Source of the DNA: Aliiroseovarius marinus | Lineage (GTDB): Bacteria > Pseudomonadota > Alphaproteobacteria > Rhodobacterales > Rhodobacteraceae | Length of the DNA stretch: 64,000 nucleotides | Assembly: GCF_004360145.1 (NCBI RefSeq) | Contig: NZ_ML178715.1 | Coordinates: forward strand, 2,069-66,068 | Direction: 5' to 3' | Shown: in pieces, positions 17,819 through 27,646 of the stretch | Numbering within the stretch: the first letter of the stretch is position 1 | Layout of the letters: each line of letters opens with the position of its first letter | Program-made: the position numbers and the translations under genes | Notes under the pieces: model-generated | What the model was told of the DNA's origin: nothing | Database searches by the model: none | Seen by the model: only the letters and a program-made list of their open reading frames with translations

Positions 17819-18567
17819 CCTCGGGCCTCATCCATTAGGCGACGCATCTCGGCGATGGCGTCGGGCAGACCACGGAAGATCGATTCACCGATCAGGAAGT
17901 GGCCAATGTTCAACTCGACCACCTCTGGCATAGCGGCGATGGGGGCGACGGTGTCATAGGTCAGACCATGACCCGCGTGCACCTCAAGCCCCAGCGAATG
18001 GGCAAACGCCGCACCCTCGCGCAGGCGTTCCAGTTCAGCATCGCGCTTGTCGAATTCGCCTTCCGCGTGGAAATCGCAATAGGCGCCGGTATGCAGCTCC
18101 ACCACCGCAGCGCCAATCCGGGCCGAAGCTTTGATCTGCTCGGCATCTGCATCGATGAACATCGACACGCGGCAGCCGGTATCGCGCAAGGGCAGGATGT
18201 AATCGCCCAAACGGTTGTCATTACGCGCCACATCCAAGCCACCCTCGGTCGTCAGTTCCTCGCGCTTTTCGGGCACCAAACAGACCGCATGGGGTTTATG
18301 GCGCAGGGCAATCGCCTGCATTTCCTCGGTCGCGGCGCATTCGAAGTTCAGGGGCGCGCTCAAAACGGCCATCAGCCCGTCAATGTCCTCATCCCGGATA
18401 TGGCGGCGATCTTCCCGCAAATGCGCGGTGATGCCATCCGCCCCGGCCTCTTCCGCCAGCTTCGCGGCGCGCACCGGATCAGGATAGGCTGACCCGCGCG
18501 CGTTGCGCACGGTCGCCACGTGGTCAATGTTCACGCCAAGCCGAAGCTTGCCTGCGGTCTGGGTCAT
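17815..18567 (-). CDS. pdxJ: Pyridoxine 5'-phosphate synthase
   Basis: 250 aa. [18 protein letters not shown] opens the TIM barrel. HLREDRRHI (phosphate site) and the late [12 protein letters not shown] block are intact. It condenses 1-deoxyxylulose 5-phosphate with 3-amino-2-oxopropyl phosphate to form pyridoxine 5'-phosphate. Confidence 0.97.
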   Translation of the reverse strand: MTQTAGKLRLGVNIDHVATVRNARGSAYPDPVRAAKLAEEAGADGITAHLREDRRHIRDEDIDGLMAVLSAPLNFECAATEEMQAIALRHKPHAVCLVPEKREELTTEGGLDVARNDNRLGDYILPLRDTGCRVSMFIDADAEQIKASARIGAAVVELHTGAYCDFHAEGEFDKRDAELERLREGAAFAHSLGLEVHAGHGLTYDTVAPIAAMPEVVELNIGHFLIGESIFRGLPDAIAEMRRLMDEARG

Positions 18568-18603
18568 GTTTGTGCTCCTGCACCGGTTCCGTTTGGGGAA
18601 GTG

Positions 18604-19251
18604 TTACTTGTTTTTGTCAGGGCTGCCACCCTCGGAAAACCGTTCAGCCATCCGTTTTTCATAGCGTGACTTCAGCTTGTTGATCCGGCGGCGCTGATAA
18701 GCGTGGATCACCGGGTTCGCCAGCACATAGGCCGTGATGCCCGCAATGATGCCGGGGATCAGACAGCCAACCAGATAGGGCAGGAACACGCGGTCATAGA
18801 ACCGGTTGATCTTCGACCAATCCGCCACGTCATCGGTGAAGATAGACTTCATATTCGCCCAGATGTCGTTGGTTGCGGCGGCAAAACTGGCAACGATTTC
18901 AGGCAGGTGCACCGTCACCTCGTGCCCCAGCATCGCGTGTCCCAGATTGACCGACAGCTCGGCAATCAGGGGGAAGGTCAGCGGGTTTCCCACAAAGGTC
19001 GCCAGAAGCGAGGCCAGAACGTTGCCGCGTATCAGCCAGGACAAAATGGCGGCGGTCAGGAAATGCAGACCATAGAATGGCGTGAAGGACGCAAATACGC
19101 CCACTGCAATCCCGCGCGAGATCCGATGCGCTGGATCCGGCAGGCGTCGCAAACGATGCCCCACGTATTGCGCCGCACGGTACCAACCGCCGCGCGGATA
19201 AAAGAACTCCGCTACGATTCGCAGATACGATCGCGGATTTCGTTTAAACAC
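18604..19251 (-). CDS. DUF2062 membrane protein
   Basis: 215 aa with a GTG start preceded by GGAAGGA at good spacing. It contains RLPDPAHRISRGIAVGVFASFTPFYGLHF and ATFVGNPLTFPLI in pieces, the DUF2062 signature, plus TM segments at about 48-85 and 155-180. The tail is strongly basic. Function unknown; the family is often next to rsh or pdxJ in alphaproteobacteria, as here. Confidence 0.85.
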   Translation of the reverse strand: MFKRNPRSYLRIVAEFFYPRGGWYRAAQYVGHRLRRLPDPAHRISRGIAVGVFASFTPFYGLHFLTAAILSWLIRGNVLASLLATFVGNPLTFPLIAELSVNLGHAMLGHEVTVHLPEIVASFAAATNDIWANMKSIFTDDVADWSKINRFYDRVFLPYLVGCLIPGIIAGITAYVLANPVIHAYQRRRINKLKSRYEKRMAERFSEGGSPDKNK

Positions 19252-19286
19252 CTGTACGTCCTTCCGCCTGCCCGGCCGGTGGTGGG

Positions 19287-21431
19287 TTATGGTTTGCGGC
19301 TCAGATCCCGATGCCGATGTACTGCGGCCACGTCGCTGTCGGCTTCAAGCGCCAGCATAATGGTGTGCAGATGTTCGACATCCCGTAGCTGAACATCAAC
19401 AATCAATCGGTAAAAATCCGGTTTCCGATCCACGAATTTCAGATCCGAGATATTGGCCTTCTGCTCCCCAATCAAGGTGCAGATGCGACCTAATACGCCC
19501 GCGTCATTCGCAATCGTCAGTTCAATGCTGACCACGTGGATGGCCGGATGCTTGCCCGAATGCCAGTGCAGATCCACCCAGCGCGAGCTGTCATCGTCCA
19601 GTTCTGCCAAGGCGTCACAGTCGATTGTGTGCACCATCACGCCCTTGCCGCGATAGGAAATACCCACGATCCGTTCGCCGGGCACCGGCTGACAACACTG
19701 GGCAGGCGCGAAGTCCTGCCCGGCTTCCAGACCAATCACCGAGGCATCAAGATCGACCTCGTCCCCCGCCTGCTCAGCCTCGGGATAGAGGATGCCCACC
19801 ACGTCACGCGCCTGAAGCTCGGCCGATCCCAGACGCGCCAAAAGCTCGTCCGTGTCCTTCAGCCGCAATTGCTTGGCGGCGGTCGCCAGCGCCTTATCCG
19901 TGACCTTGCGCCCGACATGTTCAAAGGCAAGACGGGCCAGTTCACGGCCCAAACGGACATAGCGTTCGCGGTCATCGTTGCGCAGCTTCTTGCGAATGGC
20001 GGCCTTGGCGCGACCGGTCACAACGATGTCAATCCAGGTGGCTTGCGGGCTTTGGCCCTCGGCGGTCATGATCTCGACCGACTGGCCATTCTTCACGCGT
20101 GTCCACAATGGCACACGGATGCCGTCGACCTTGGCGCCCACGCAGCTGTCGCCGATCCGCGTGTGGATGGCATAGGCGAAATCCAAGGGCGTCGCGCCGC
20201 GCGGCAGTTTGACGACCTCGCCCTTCGGGGTGAAGCAGAACACTTGGTCCTGATACATCTCAAGCTTCACATGCTCGAGGAATTCGTCGTGGTCATCAGC
20301 CGTTTCGAACCGTTCCGTCAGCGAAGCAATCCACTTGGCAGGGTCCACCGCAAACGGGTTCTCCACTCGAATCCCGTCACGATACGACCAGTGCGCGGCC
20401 ACGCCGGTTTCTGCCACCTCGTGCATCTCGCGCGAGCGGATCTGAACCTCGACCCGTTTGCCATCGCGGCCCGACACAGTGGTGTGGATCGAGCGATAGC
20501 CGTTTGATTTGGGTTGGCTGATGTAATCTTTGAAACGTCCAGGCACAGCACGCCAGCGCCGGTGAATTGCGCCCAGAACGCGATAGCAATCTGTATCGTT
20601 CTCGGTGATTACCCGGAAGCCATAGGTGTCAGACAGTCGCGAGAAGCTTTGTTCCTTCTCTTCCATCTTACGCCAGATGGAATAGGGCTTTTTCGCGCGG
20701 CCCAGCACGACGGCCTCGATACCCGCTTTATCCAACTCCAACCGGATGTCGCCGGTGATCTTTTCGATCACATCGCCGCTTTCCTTCTGAAGCCGCAGGA
20801 ACCGCCGCATGATCGAGCTTCGCCCCTCGGGGTTCAGCACGTGGAAAGCCAGATCCTCCAGCTCTTCCCGCATCCACTGCATCCCCATGCGGCCTGCAAG
20901 CGGTGCGTAGATATCCATCGTCTCGCGCGATTTCTGGATCTGCTTATCGGGGCGCATCGCCTTGATCGTGCGCATGTTGTGCAGACGGTCGGCGAGCTTC
21001 ACCAGAATGACGCGCATGTCCTTGGACATGGCCATAAAGAGCTTACGGAAGTTTTCCGCCTGCTTCGTCTCGGACGAAGACAGCTGCAGGTTGGTCAGCT
21101 TGGTGACGCCGTCCACCAGCTCGGCAATCTCTTTGCCGAACTTCTCGGACACCTCGCCATAGGTCGACCCGGTGTCTTCGATCGTGTCATGCAGAAACGC
21201 GGTGACGATGGTGGCATCGTCCAGCTGCATATCCGCCAGGATCTCGGCCACGGCGAAAGGATGCATGTAATAAGGGTCGCCCGAATGGCGATACTGCCCG
21301 AAATGCATTTGGCCGCCATATTCATAGGCGGCCATAAGCAGGTCCGAGTTGGACTTGGGATTGTACGTCGAAATGCGTTCGATCAGACCGTCGATATCGA
21401 GATCAACAAGCTCGTCTTTCCAGCTCGTCAC
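19287..21431 (-). CDS. rsh: Bifunctional (p)ppGpp synthetase/hydrolase (RelA/SpoT homologue)
   Basis: 714 aa. The N-terminal HD hydrolase domain keeps FLHDTIEDT (about residues 78-86). The synthetase domain keeps YGFRVITENDTDCYRVLG and GYRSIHTTVSG. TGS (VFCFTPKGEVVKLPRGATPLDFAY) and a C-terminal ACT domain follow. Both activities look intact, so this is the single long Rsh typical of alphaproteobacteria. It sits after rpoZ on the same strand, the usual order; ppGpp also binds RNA polymerase near omega. Confidence 0.96.
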   Translation of the reverse strand: MTSWKDELVDLDIDGLIERISTYNPKSNSDLLMAAYEYGGQMHFGQYRHSGDPYYMHPFAVAEILADMQLDDATIVTAFLHDTIEDTGSTYGEVSEKFGKEIAELVDGVTKLTNLQLSSSETKQAENFRKLFMAMSKDMRVILVKLADRLHNMRTIKAMRPDKQIQKSRETMDIYAPLAGRMGMQWMREELEDLAFHVLNPEGRSSIMRRFLRLQKESGDVIEKITGDIRLELDKAGIEAVVLGRAKKPYSIWRKMEEKEQSFSRLSDTYGFRVITENDTDCYRVLGAIHRRWRAVPGRFKDYISQPKSNGYRSIHTTVSGRDGKRVEVQIRSREMHEVAETGVAAHWSYRDGIRVENPFAVDPAKWIASLTERFETADDHDEFLEHVKLEMYQDQVFCFTPKGEVVKLPRGATPLDFAYAIHTRIGDSCVGAKVDGIRVPLWTRVKNGQSVEIMTAEGQSPQATWIDIVVTGRAKAAIRKKLRNDDRERYVRLGRELARLAFEHVGRKVTDKALATAAKQLRLKDTDELLARLGSAELQARDVVGILYPEAEQAGDEVDLDASVIGLEAGQDFAPAQCCQPVPGERIVGISYRGKGVMVHTIDCDALAELDDDSSRWVDLHWHSGKHPAIHVVSIELTIANDAGVLGRICTLIGEQKANISDLKFVDRKPDFYRLIVDVQLRDVEHLHTIMLALEADSDVAAVHRHRDLSRKP

Positions 21432-21456
21432 TCGTGACGCCTCCGTTCGCTTCCGA

Positions 21457-21813
21457 TCAGCCTTGGCCTTGCGCTTCCATCAGCGCGCGCAGCAGCTTTT
21501 CTTCCGACATATCGTCGTCAGCAGGCTTGTCTGCAGCTTCAGCACCCATGAGCAGCGCCATGCTGTCTTCTTCGGGCTCGTCCACCTCGATCTGAGTCTG
21601 GTGGTTCTCGATCATGCGCTCGCGCAGTTCGTCCGCCGTCTGGGTTTCGTCCGCAATCTCGCGCAGAGCCACAACGGGGTTCTTGTCGTTGTCGCGATCT
21701 ACAGTGATCTCGGCGCCTGCCGAAATTTCACGCGCGCGATGCGATGCCAGCATTACCAGATCAAACCGGTTCGGCACTTTATCTACGCAATCTTCAACCG
21801 TCACACGGGCCAT
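21457..21813 (-). CDS. rpoZ: RNA polymerase omega subunit
   Basis: 118 aa. [30 protein letters not shown] is conserved in blocks, with [11 protein letters not shown] following. The acidic C-terminal tail (about 75-118) is normal for alphaproteobacterial omega. It lies 25 bases upstream of rsh. Confidence 0.96.
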   Translation of the reverse strand: MARVTVEDCVDKVPNRFDLVMLASHRAREISAGAEITVDRDNDKNPVVALREIADETQTADELRERMIENHQTQIEVDEPEEDSMALLMGAEAADKPADDDMSEEKLLRALMEAQGQG

Positions 21814-21893
21814 ATCAGTCCATTCCTTGCAAGGGGATGTGAAACGCCTGTCTATGCCTCTGAACGGGCAATGACAAGCTAAAACGCCCTTTA

Positions 21894-22490
21894 TCAGCCC
21901 ATTTCAAAGGGCGAAACCTCGTTTTTTGCCTCTTCTGGCAAAGCGTCCGCCATCTCTTTGATGGTTTTGCCTAAAATGGGATGGCGCCAGTCCGGTGCGA
22001 CATCCGCCAGAGGAATCAACGCAAACCCGCGATCCTGTACCCGCGGATGGGGCAAAATAAGTTGATCTGGCGCCTGCTTCATCTGGTCTTCCAGCGGCAG
22101 GCTCATCCAGTGCTCGAACGTCTCGCGATCCGGCGCGACGCAATCCCCATAGGCGATCAGGTCAATATCCAGCGTGCGTTGCGCCCAGCGCGAGGGCCGC
22201 TCGCGGCCAAATTCGTCTTCCACATCATGCAGTTTCTGCAACAGGATCTCGGCTGGCTCATCCACCTCCAACGCTGCGGCAACATTGATAAAATCCGGTC
22301 CAGCACCCGCCGGAAAGCAAGCTGTGCTATAATAGCGACTTAAGGAGGTGATTCTAACTCCACGCTCAGAAAGACATTTTAGCGCATCGCGCACCAGCTT
22401 CGCCGAATCTTCGAGCGCAAAAGTAATGTTACTTCCTAACAGTACTAATGCTTTAGTATAGGCATTTTGATGATTTTTAGCTTGCGGCAC
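21894..22490 (-). CDS. folK: 2-amino-4-hydroxy-6-hydroxymethyldihydropteridine pyrophosphokinase
   Basis: 198 aa. ALVLLGSN opens the fold. [39 protein letters not shown] and [19 protein letters not shown] are the HPPK blocks. It makes the pyrophosphorylated pterin for dihydropteroate synthesis. The first 60 codons (about 22310-22490) are much more AT-rich than the rest of the gene and the neighbours, and include a 12-base stretch identical to the 16S anti-Shine-Dalgarno. It is divergent from the NYN gene. Confidence 0.95.
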   Translation of the reverse strand: MPQAKNHQNAYTKALVLLGSNITFALEDSAKLVRDALKCLSERGVRITSLSRYYSTACFPAGAGPDFINVAAALEVDEPAEILLQKLHDVEDEFGRERPSRWAQRTLDIDLIAYGDCVAPDRETFEHWMSLPLEDQMKQAPDQLILPHPRVQDRGFALIPLADVAPDWRHPILGKTIKEMADALPEEAKNEVSPFEMG

Positions 22491-22592
22491 CGCGTGTGTT
22501 CCCTAGATTACGACACATGTTTCTTCGTTAAGTGATTTTGATCCTACCACTCACGGAATTGCTCGGCGAAGTTAATTAGAAAGGAATAATTA
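22491..22592. promoter_or_regulatory. AT-rich divergent folK / NYN-protein promoter region
   Basis: About 100 bases, markedly AT-rich (TTAATTAGAAAGGAATAATT just before the NYN ATG). AAAGGA at 22580-22585 is the NYN ribosome site. No dyad found. Confidence 0.5.
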
Positions 22593-23150
22593 ATGTTCTA
22601 TCGCGACGAGCGACTCGCGCTCTTCATTGATGGCTCGAACCTTTACGCAGCGGCTAAGTCGCTGGGGTTTGACATCGATTACAAGCTGCTCAGACAAGAA
22701 TTCATGCGCCGTGGCAAGCTGCTGCGCGCGTTCTACTACACTGCCCTTCTGGAAAACGACGAATATTCCCCAATTCGTCCGCTGGTGGACTGGCTGCATT
22801 ATAACGGCTTCTCGATGGTGACGAAGCCGGCCAAGGAATACACCGACTCCATGGGCCGCCGGAAAGTCAAAGGCAACATGGACATCGAACTGACCGTCGA
22901 TGCGCTTGAGCTGTCCGACCATATCGACCACGCGGTTCTGTTCTCGGGCGACGGCGATTTCCGCCCGCTGGTGGCCGCACTTCAGCGCAAAGGTGTGCGT
23001 GTTTCGGTCGTGTCGACCATCCGCAGCCAACCGCCGATGATTGCCGATGAACTGCGCCGTCAGGCCGACAACTTCATCGAGCTGGAAGAACTGAAAGACG
23101 TGATCGGCCGCCCGCCACGCGAATTTGACGGTCCCGAAGACCGCGACTGA
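22593..23150 (+). CDS. NYN domain protein (LabA/DUF88 family)
   Basis: 185 aa. LALFIDGSNLYAAAKSL (Asp13), then VDALELSDHIDHAVLFSGDGDFRPLVAALQRKG in pieces, and VSTIRSQPPMIADELRRQAD. This is the PIN-like NYN fold with the conserved acidic residues of predicted ribonucleases. The target RNA is unknown. It has its own AT-rich promoter region and terminator, so it is a one-gene unit. Confidence 0.9.
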   Translation: MFYRDERLALFIDGSNLYAAAKSLGFDIDYKLLRQEFMRRGKLLRAFYYTALLENDEYSPIRPLVDWLHYNGFSMVTKPAKEYTDSMGRRKVKGNMDIELTVDALELSDHIDHAVLFSGDGDFRPLVAALQRKGVRVSVVSTIRSQPPMIADELRRQADNFIELEELKDVIGRPPREFDGPEDRD

Positions 23151-23155
23151 TTGAA

Positions 23156-23195
23156 ACAAACAGGCCGGGGCAGACGCTCCGGCCTGTTTCCTTTT
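23156..23195 (+). terminator. Rho-independent terminator after NYN gene
   Basis: AAACAGGCCGG, a loop of about ten bases, CCGGCCTGTTT, then CCTTTT. Eleven-base perfect stem. Confidence 0.88.
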
Positions 23196-23255
23196 GGGGC
23201 GGCTCTGGACGACCCGCGCGAAAACCCTTACCTCTGACCCAGATCGGAGGACGCC

Positions 23256-24206
23256 ATGACCAAACCCGCCCTGACCTTGTATCTTGCAGCCCCCAACGGC
23301 TTTTGCGCTGGCGTGGATCGCGCCATCAAAATCGTCGAAATGGCGATCGAGAAATGGGGGGCGCCGATCTATGTCCGCCATGAAATCGTGCATAACAAAT
23401 TCGTTGTGGACGGGCTGCGGGCCAAGGGTGCCGTGTTTGTCGAGGAACTGGACGAATGCCCCGATGACCGCCCGGTGATCTTTTCGGCGCACGGTGTTGC
23501 GAAATCCGTCCCGGCCGAAGCCTCGCGCCGCGAGATGGTCTATGTCGACGCCACCTGCCCGCTGGTATCCAAGGTCCATATCGAGGCCGAACGTCACCAC
23601 GAAAACGGTCTTCAGATGGTGATGATCGGCCACGAAGGTCACCCGGAAACCGTCGGTACGATGGGCCAACTGCCCGAGGGCGAAGTGCTGCTGGTTGAAA
23701 CCGCCGAGGATGTCGCCACGCTAACCCCGCGCGACCCCGAACAACTGGCCTATATCACCCAGACCACCCTGTCCGTGGACGACACCGCCGGGATCGTCGC
23801 CGCTCTGCGCGAGCGTTTCCCCGCCATCGTCGGCCCGCACAAGGAAGACATCTGCTATGCCACCACCAACCGCCAACACGCGGTCAAAGCGGTGGCGCCG
23901 CAATCGGATGCACTTCTGGTGATCGGCGCGCCCAACAGCTCGAATTCGCGCCGCCTGGTCGAGGTCGCCCGCGCCAATGGCTGCGACTATTCCATGCTGG
24001 TGCAGCGCGCGTCCGAGATCGACTGGCGGTCGCTTGAAGGGATCCGCACCGTCGGCCTGACCGCAGGCGCATCCGCTCCGCAAGTGCTGGTGGACGAGGT
24101 GATCGACGCCTTCCGCGACCGCTACGACGTGACCGTCGAACTGGTCGAAACCGCGCAGGAGAACATCGAATTCAAAGTGCCGCGCGTGCTGCGCGTACCT
24201 GCCTGA
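23256..24206 (+). CDS. ispH: 4-hydroxy-3-methylbut-2-enyl diphosphate reductase
   Basis: 316 aa. The three iron-sulfur cysteines are visible: Cys17 ([10 protein letters not shown]), Cys101 ([11 protein letters not shown]) and Cys200 ([10 protein letters not shown]). [10 protein letters not shown] and the later [11 protein letters not shown] block are intact. It is the last enzyme of the MEP isoprenoid pathway, giving IPP and DMAPP. It is followed within 6 bases by a methyltransferase and then rnhA, a common Rhodobacterales order. Confidence 0.97.
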   Translation: MTKPALTLYLAAPNGFCAGVDRAIKIVEMAIEKWGAPIYVRHEIVHNKFVVDGLRAKGAVFVEELDECPDDRPVIFSAHGVAKSVPAEASRREMVYVDATCPLVSKVHIEAERHHENGLQMVMIGHEGHPETVGTMGQLPEGEVLLVETAEDVATLTPRDPEQLAYITQTTLSVDDTAGIVAALRERFPAIVGPHKEDICYATTNRQHAVKAVAPQSDALLVIGAPNSSNSRRLVEVARANGCDYSMLVQRASEIDWRSLEGIRTVGLTAGASAPQVLVDEVIDAFRDRYDVTVELVETAQENIEFKVPRVLRVPA

Positions 24207-24212
24207 CCCTAC

Positions 24213-24800
24213 ATGTCCGAAGATCGCCAGACCCTTGACGTCTATGACGCCCAAGCCGCCGAGTACGAGGCGCGGGTGGCGGTCAAGGATACGCCGGGGC
24301 TGGACGATTTCATCGCGGAACTACCTCAGAAAGCGCACGTTCTCGACCTTGGCTGCGGCCCCGGCCTGACCGCCAAGCAGATGATGGATCACGGCCTAAC
24401 GGTGGATGCGACGGATGGCTCTGACGCGATGGTGAAACGCGCCCGCGATCATGGTGTGCCTGCGCGACAGGCCCTGTTTCACCAGATCGACGGACAGGCG
24501 CTCTATGACGGGGTTTTTGCAAATTTCAGCCTGCTCCACCTGCCCCGCGCCCAGATGCCCGAAATGCTGCTCCGACTGCACAAAGCGCTGAAACCGGGGG
24601 GTGTTTTGCATATCGGCGTCAAGCTCGGCACGGGCGACGCGCGCGACGATCTGGGGCGGTACTACACCTATTACCAACAGGATGAGCTGGAAGAGCTGTT
24701 GACCTCGGCGGGCTTTACACTCATCACCCGCATTCTGGGCAGCGGCACCGGGTTGGATGGCCGTTCGTCCGATTGGATTGTCCTGCACGCGCGCAGCTAA
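24213..24800 (+). CDS. Class I SAM-dependent methyltransferase
   Basis: 195 aa. Motif I VLDLGCGPGL is at about 43-52, an acidic post-I motif VDATDGSD, and motif IV region FANFSLLHLPRAQMP. The small-molecule substrate cannot be inferred. It sits between ispH and rnhA with very short gaps, so all three are probably co-transcribed. Confidence 0.85.
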   Translation: MSEDRQTLDVYDAQAAEYEARVAVKDTPGLDDFIAELPQKAHVLDLGCGPGLTAKQMMDHGLTVDATDGSDAMVKRARDHGVPARQALFHQIDGQALYDGVFANFSLLHLPRAQMPEMLLRLHKALKPGGVLHIGVKLGTGDARDDLGRYYTYYQQDELEELLTSAGFTLITRILGSGTGLDGRSSDWIVLHARS

Positions 24801-24818
24801 GGCGAAAGGAACACACTC

Positions 24819-25271
24819 ATGGCTGAATTCTTCGCCTATACCGATGGCGCCTGTTCCGGCAATCCCGGCCCTGGCGGCTGGGGCACGCTTTTGCAGGCCA
24901 AGGACGGCGATACCGTCGTCAAGGAACGCGAGCTGAAGGGCGGCGAGGCGCTGACCACCAACAACCAGATGGAGCTTATGGCCGCCATTATGGCGCTTGA
25001 GACCTTGGGCAAACCCTGTGCGATCACCGTCGTGACCGACAGCACCTATGTGAAGAACGGCGTGACCGGCTGGATCCACGGCTGGAAGCGCAACGGGTGG
25101 AAAACCTCGGCCAAGAAACCGGTGAAAAACGCCGAGTTGTGGCAGCGACTGGACGAAGCCCAAGCGCGCCATCACGTGACATGGGAATGGGTGAAGGGCC
25201 ACGCCGGCCATCCGGAGAACGAACGCGCGGACGAACTGGCGCGGGCAGGCATGGCGCCGTTCAAGGGCTAA
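24819..25271 (+). CDS. rnhA: Ribonuclease HI
   Basis: 150 aa. The DEDD catalytic set is visible in [39 protein letters not shown] and [14 protein letters not shown]. It degrades RNA in RNA-DNA hybrids. AAAGGA precedes the ATG. Confidence 0.97.
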   Translation: MAEFFAYTDGACSGNPGPGGWGTLLQAKDGDTVVKERELKGGEALTTNNQMELMAAIMALETLGKPCAITVVTDSTYVKNGVTGWIHGWKRNGWKTSAKKPVKNAELWQRLDEAQARHHVTWEWVKGHAGHPENERADELARAGMAPFKG

Positions 25272-25277
25272 GCGCCC

Positions 25278-25940
25278 TTAGAACTGAAGCCACAGCCCCA
25301 GACCGAACTCGCTATCCTCTGCATCAAGAAATCCTTTGGTGAACTGCGCGGTCAGGTGCCGCCCCTCGCGCAGTTGCCACGCGACGGACGGGATCGCCTT
25401 CACAAAGGTCTGGTCCGGCGTCATCATCACATCCACGCCCAGCATGGTCATCAGCCGATCATGAGGTTTCAGGCCAATCACGCCGTAGCCACCATATTCA
25501 GTCTCGCGGCCTTCCGTGGATAGGCTCGCATAGAGCGCTAGATCTGCCCAACCAGATCCCAAAGGCGTGCTGAAACCACGTCCAAGATGTACCGCAGGCT
25601 CGATCCGGGGATCATCAAGCGGGCCAGCCAATGTCAGGCTTAGCGCCTTTCGAAGCGGCTGGTCGTTCTCGGGAAAATGCCAGCGCGCGGTCAGCTCGTA
25701 TTCCGTCGCCTGCTGTGTCGAGAAATCATAGGTGACCGCGCCGGACACGGTGATGTTGTGGCGCAGCCCATATTCGAAATAGACCCCGGCAAGCGGATCA
25801 TCCTGTGCACCATTGATGTCCTGCGTCGCAGAGACAGACAGGAAGGCCTCACCCTCTGCACGCGGCCATGATCCGGCAGCGGCCGGGACCGTCGCCCCGA
25901 TCAGGACCAAACAGCACAGGATGAGCGCACGAACCAACAT
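25278..25940 (-). CDS. Exported hypothetical protein, predicted beta-strand-rich
   Basis: 220 aa. Signal peptide MLVRALILCCLVLIGATVPA, then A-A-G. The mature part alternates polar and hydrophobic residues in many short strands and ends in a C-terminal Phe (LGLWLQF), the usual sign of an outer-membrane beta barrel. Motifs YFEYGLRHNITVSG and YELTARWHF fit transmembrane strands. No enzyme motif. Convergent with rnhA. Confidence 0.7.
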   Translation of the reverse strand: MLVRALILCCLVLIGATVPAAAGSWPRAEGEAFLSVSATQDINGAQDDPLAGVYFEYGLRHNITVSGAVTYDFSTQQATEYELTARWHFPENDQPLRKALSLTLAGPLDDPRIEPAVHLGRGFSTPLGSGWADLALYASLSTEGRETEYGGYGVIGLKPHDRLMTMLGVDVMMTPDQTFVKAIPSVAWQLREGRHLTAQFTKGFLDAEDSEFGLGLWLQF

Positions 25941-25974
25941 GGGTTCACTGTGACGTAGGATGGTTAACCGTGTG

Positions 25975-26214
25975 TTAACTGCGGCCCGAGTATCTCTGCC
26001 ACAGCCAGATCAGCAGGATGGCCCCCAGCACGGCCCCGATGGCGCCGAAAGCAACGCTGCCGATGGCCAAAAGAGCACGCATCAGAAGTCCGCTGATCAA
26101 AGCGCCTCCGACACCGATGGCAATTGTGGTGGGCACGTCGGTGCGCACATCCATGATCCGCGTGGCCAGAAAGCCCGCGGCAGCTCCGATAATGATCAAC
26201 AGAATAAACGGCAT
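25975..26214 (-). CDS. Small membrane protein, GlsB/YeaQ/YmgE-like
   Basis: 79 aa, three hydrophobic stretches with many glycines: IIIGAAAGFLATRIM, IAIGVGGALISGLL and FGAIGAVLGAILLIWLW. This resembles the transglycosylase-associated (GlsB/YeaQ/YmgE) family of stress-induced inner-membrane proteins. Function unknown. Confidence 0.65.
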   Translation of the reverse strand: MPFILLIIIGAAAGFLATRIMDVRTDVPTTIAIGVGGALISGLLMRALLAIGSVAFGAIGAVLGAILLIWLWQRYSGRS

Positions 26215-26252
26215 AGGGTCAATATGGGGTCAGCGCGCGTGAATTGAAAGGT

Positions 26253-27152
26253 TCACGCGACGTGATCAGGCATGTCAAAACCGCGCAGGAAGTCTTCGGC
26301 CTCCATCGCGCGTTTACCGGGACGCTGGGCGCGCAGGATCTGCACGGCGCCCTCTCCGCAAGCGATGGTCAGCCCGTCCAGAACCTGTCCGGGTGCGCCG
26401 TTTCCATCCGCCAGACGCGAGGCCAGAAGCTTCACCTGCTCGCCAGCCATATCGCATTTCGCGCCGGGGAACGGCGACAGGCCACGGATCAGGCGATCCA
26501 CTTCGGCGGCCGGTTTGGTCCAATCCACCCGCGCCTCGGCCTTGTCGATCTTGGCGGCATAGGTCACACCGTCCTCGGCCTGCACCTCGGGGGTCAGATC
26601 ATCCAACCGTGCCAGAGCGTCAACGATCATCCGCGATCCCATGGCAGCCAGACGGTCATGCAGAAGCGCGGTGATTTCCTCGGCCCCGATCGGCGTGGCT
26701 TCGCGCAGCAAGACGGGGCCTGTATCCAGACCGGCCTCCATCTGCATGATGCAAATGCCCGTTTCCGCGTCGCCCGCCATGATCGCACGGTGAATGGGCG
26801 CAGCTCCGCGCCAACGCGGCAGAAGCGAGGCGTGGATGTTCAGGCAGCCATGCGTCGGCGCATCCAGAATGGCTTGCGGCAGAATCAGACCATAGGCGAC
26901 AACGACGGCAGCATCTGCGTTCAGATCCGCAAAATCCGCCTGCTCTTCGGCCCCTTTCAAGGACACCGGATGGCGCACCTCCAGCCCCAGCTCCAACGCC
27001 CGCGCATGGACTGGACCAGGGCGGTCTTTCTTGCCGCGACCCGCTGGACGGGGCGGCTGGCAGTAAACGGCGGCGATGTCATGCCCTGCCTCGACCAGCG
27101 CCTCAAGCACCGGAACCGAGAAGTCAGGCGAGCCCGTGAAGACCAGTCTCAT
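26253..27152 (-). CDS. fmt: Methionyl-tRNA formyltransferase
   Basis: 299 aa. [16 protein letters not shown] opens the formyltransferase domain. [16 protein letters not shown] carries the catalytic region and a C-terminal OB domain follows. It formylates initiator Met-tRNA. Its start overlaps the second deformylase gene by 4 bases, forming a formylation/deformylation operon. Confidence 0.96.
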   Translation of the reverse strand: MRLVFTGSPDFSVPVLEALVEAGHDIAAVYCQPPRPAGRGKKDRPGPVHARALELGLEVRHPVSLKGAEEQADFADLNADAAVVVAYGLILPQAILDAPTHGCLNIHASLLPRWRGAAPIHRAIMAGDAETGICIMQMEAGLDTGPVLLREATPIGAEEITALLHDRLAAMGSRMIVDALARLDDLTPEVQAEDGVTYAAKIDKAEARVDWTKPAAEVDRLIRGLSPFPGAKCDMAGEQVKLLASRLADGNGAPGQVLDGLTIACGEGAVQILRAQRPGKRAMEAEDFLRGFDMPDHVA

Positions 27153-27646
27153 CGCGCCAGTTTCCTTGCCTTCTTCACCAGCATGTCGCGCTTCACCTTC
27201 GACAGGTGATCCACGTACATTTTGCCGTTCAGGTGGTCGATCTGGTGCTGCACGGACGTGGCCCAGATGTTCACGAAATCCCGTTCCTCGACCTCGCCTG
27301 CCTCGTTCAGGAACCGCACGGTCACGGCGCGCGGGCGGCTGATCACGGCAGAGACGCCGGGCAGGTTCGGGCTGGCCTCTTCATGCTCGCGCGATTGGGT
27401 CGAGGTGTGCAGGATTTCCGGGTTCGCCATGCGCACGGCTTGCCCGCGTTCGTCGGATGCATCCACAACCGCCAAGCGCAGCATGATCCCCAGCTGAGGG
27501 GCCGCGAGCCCCACACCGGGCATCGAATCCATCGCAAAGATCATCTCGTCCCAGATGGCGCGGATCTCGTCCGTTACGGCCTCGACCGGCTCGGCTGCCG
27601 TGCGCAGGCATTTATGCGGGTATTTCACATAGGGGCGGTGGGTCAC
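27149..27646 (-). CDS. Peptide deformylase paralogue lacking catalytic residues
   Basis: 165 aa with the deformylase fold: motif 1 [10 protein letters not shown] (44-53) is intact. Motif 2, normally EGCLSxP, reads EASPNLPG, so the metal-binding Cys is Ser92 here. Motif 3, normally HExDH, is HQIDH (134-138), so the catalytic Glu is Gln135 while both His ligands remain. Loss of one ligand and the general base predicts no normal deformylase activity. It is coupled to the intact def upstream and fmt downstream by 4-base overlaps, so it is maintained and expressed with them. A ribosome- or regulation-related role is possible. Confidence 0.88.
   Translation of the reverse strand: MTHRPYVKYPHKCLRTAAEPVEAVTDEIRAIWDEMIFAMDSMPGVGLAAPQLGIMLRLAVVDASDERGQAVRMANPEILHTSTQSREHEEASPNLPGVSAVISRPRAVTVRFLNEAGEVEERDFVNIWATSVQHQIDHLNGKMYVDHLSKVKRDMLVKKARKLAR

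Noticed and set aside
22341-22352. Perfect Shine-Dalgarno on the plus strand as the start of a hidden gene
   Set aside because: No start codon follows at suitable distance; the sequence is inside folK on the other strand.
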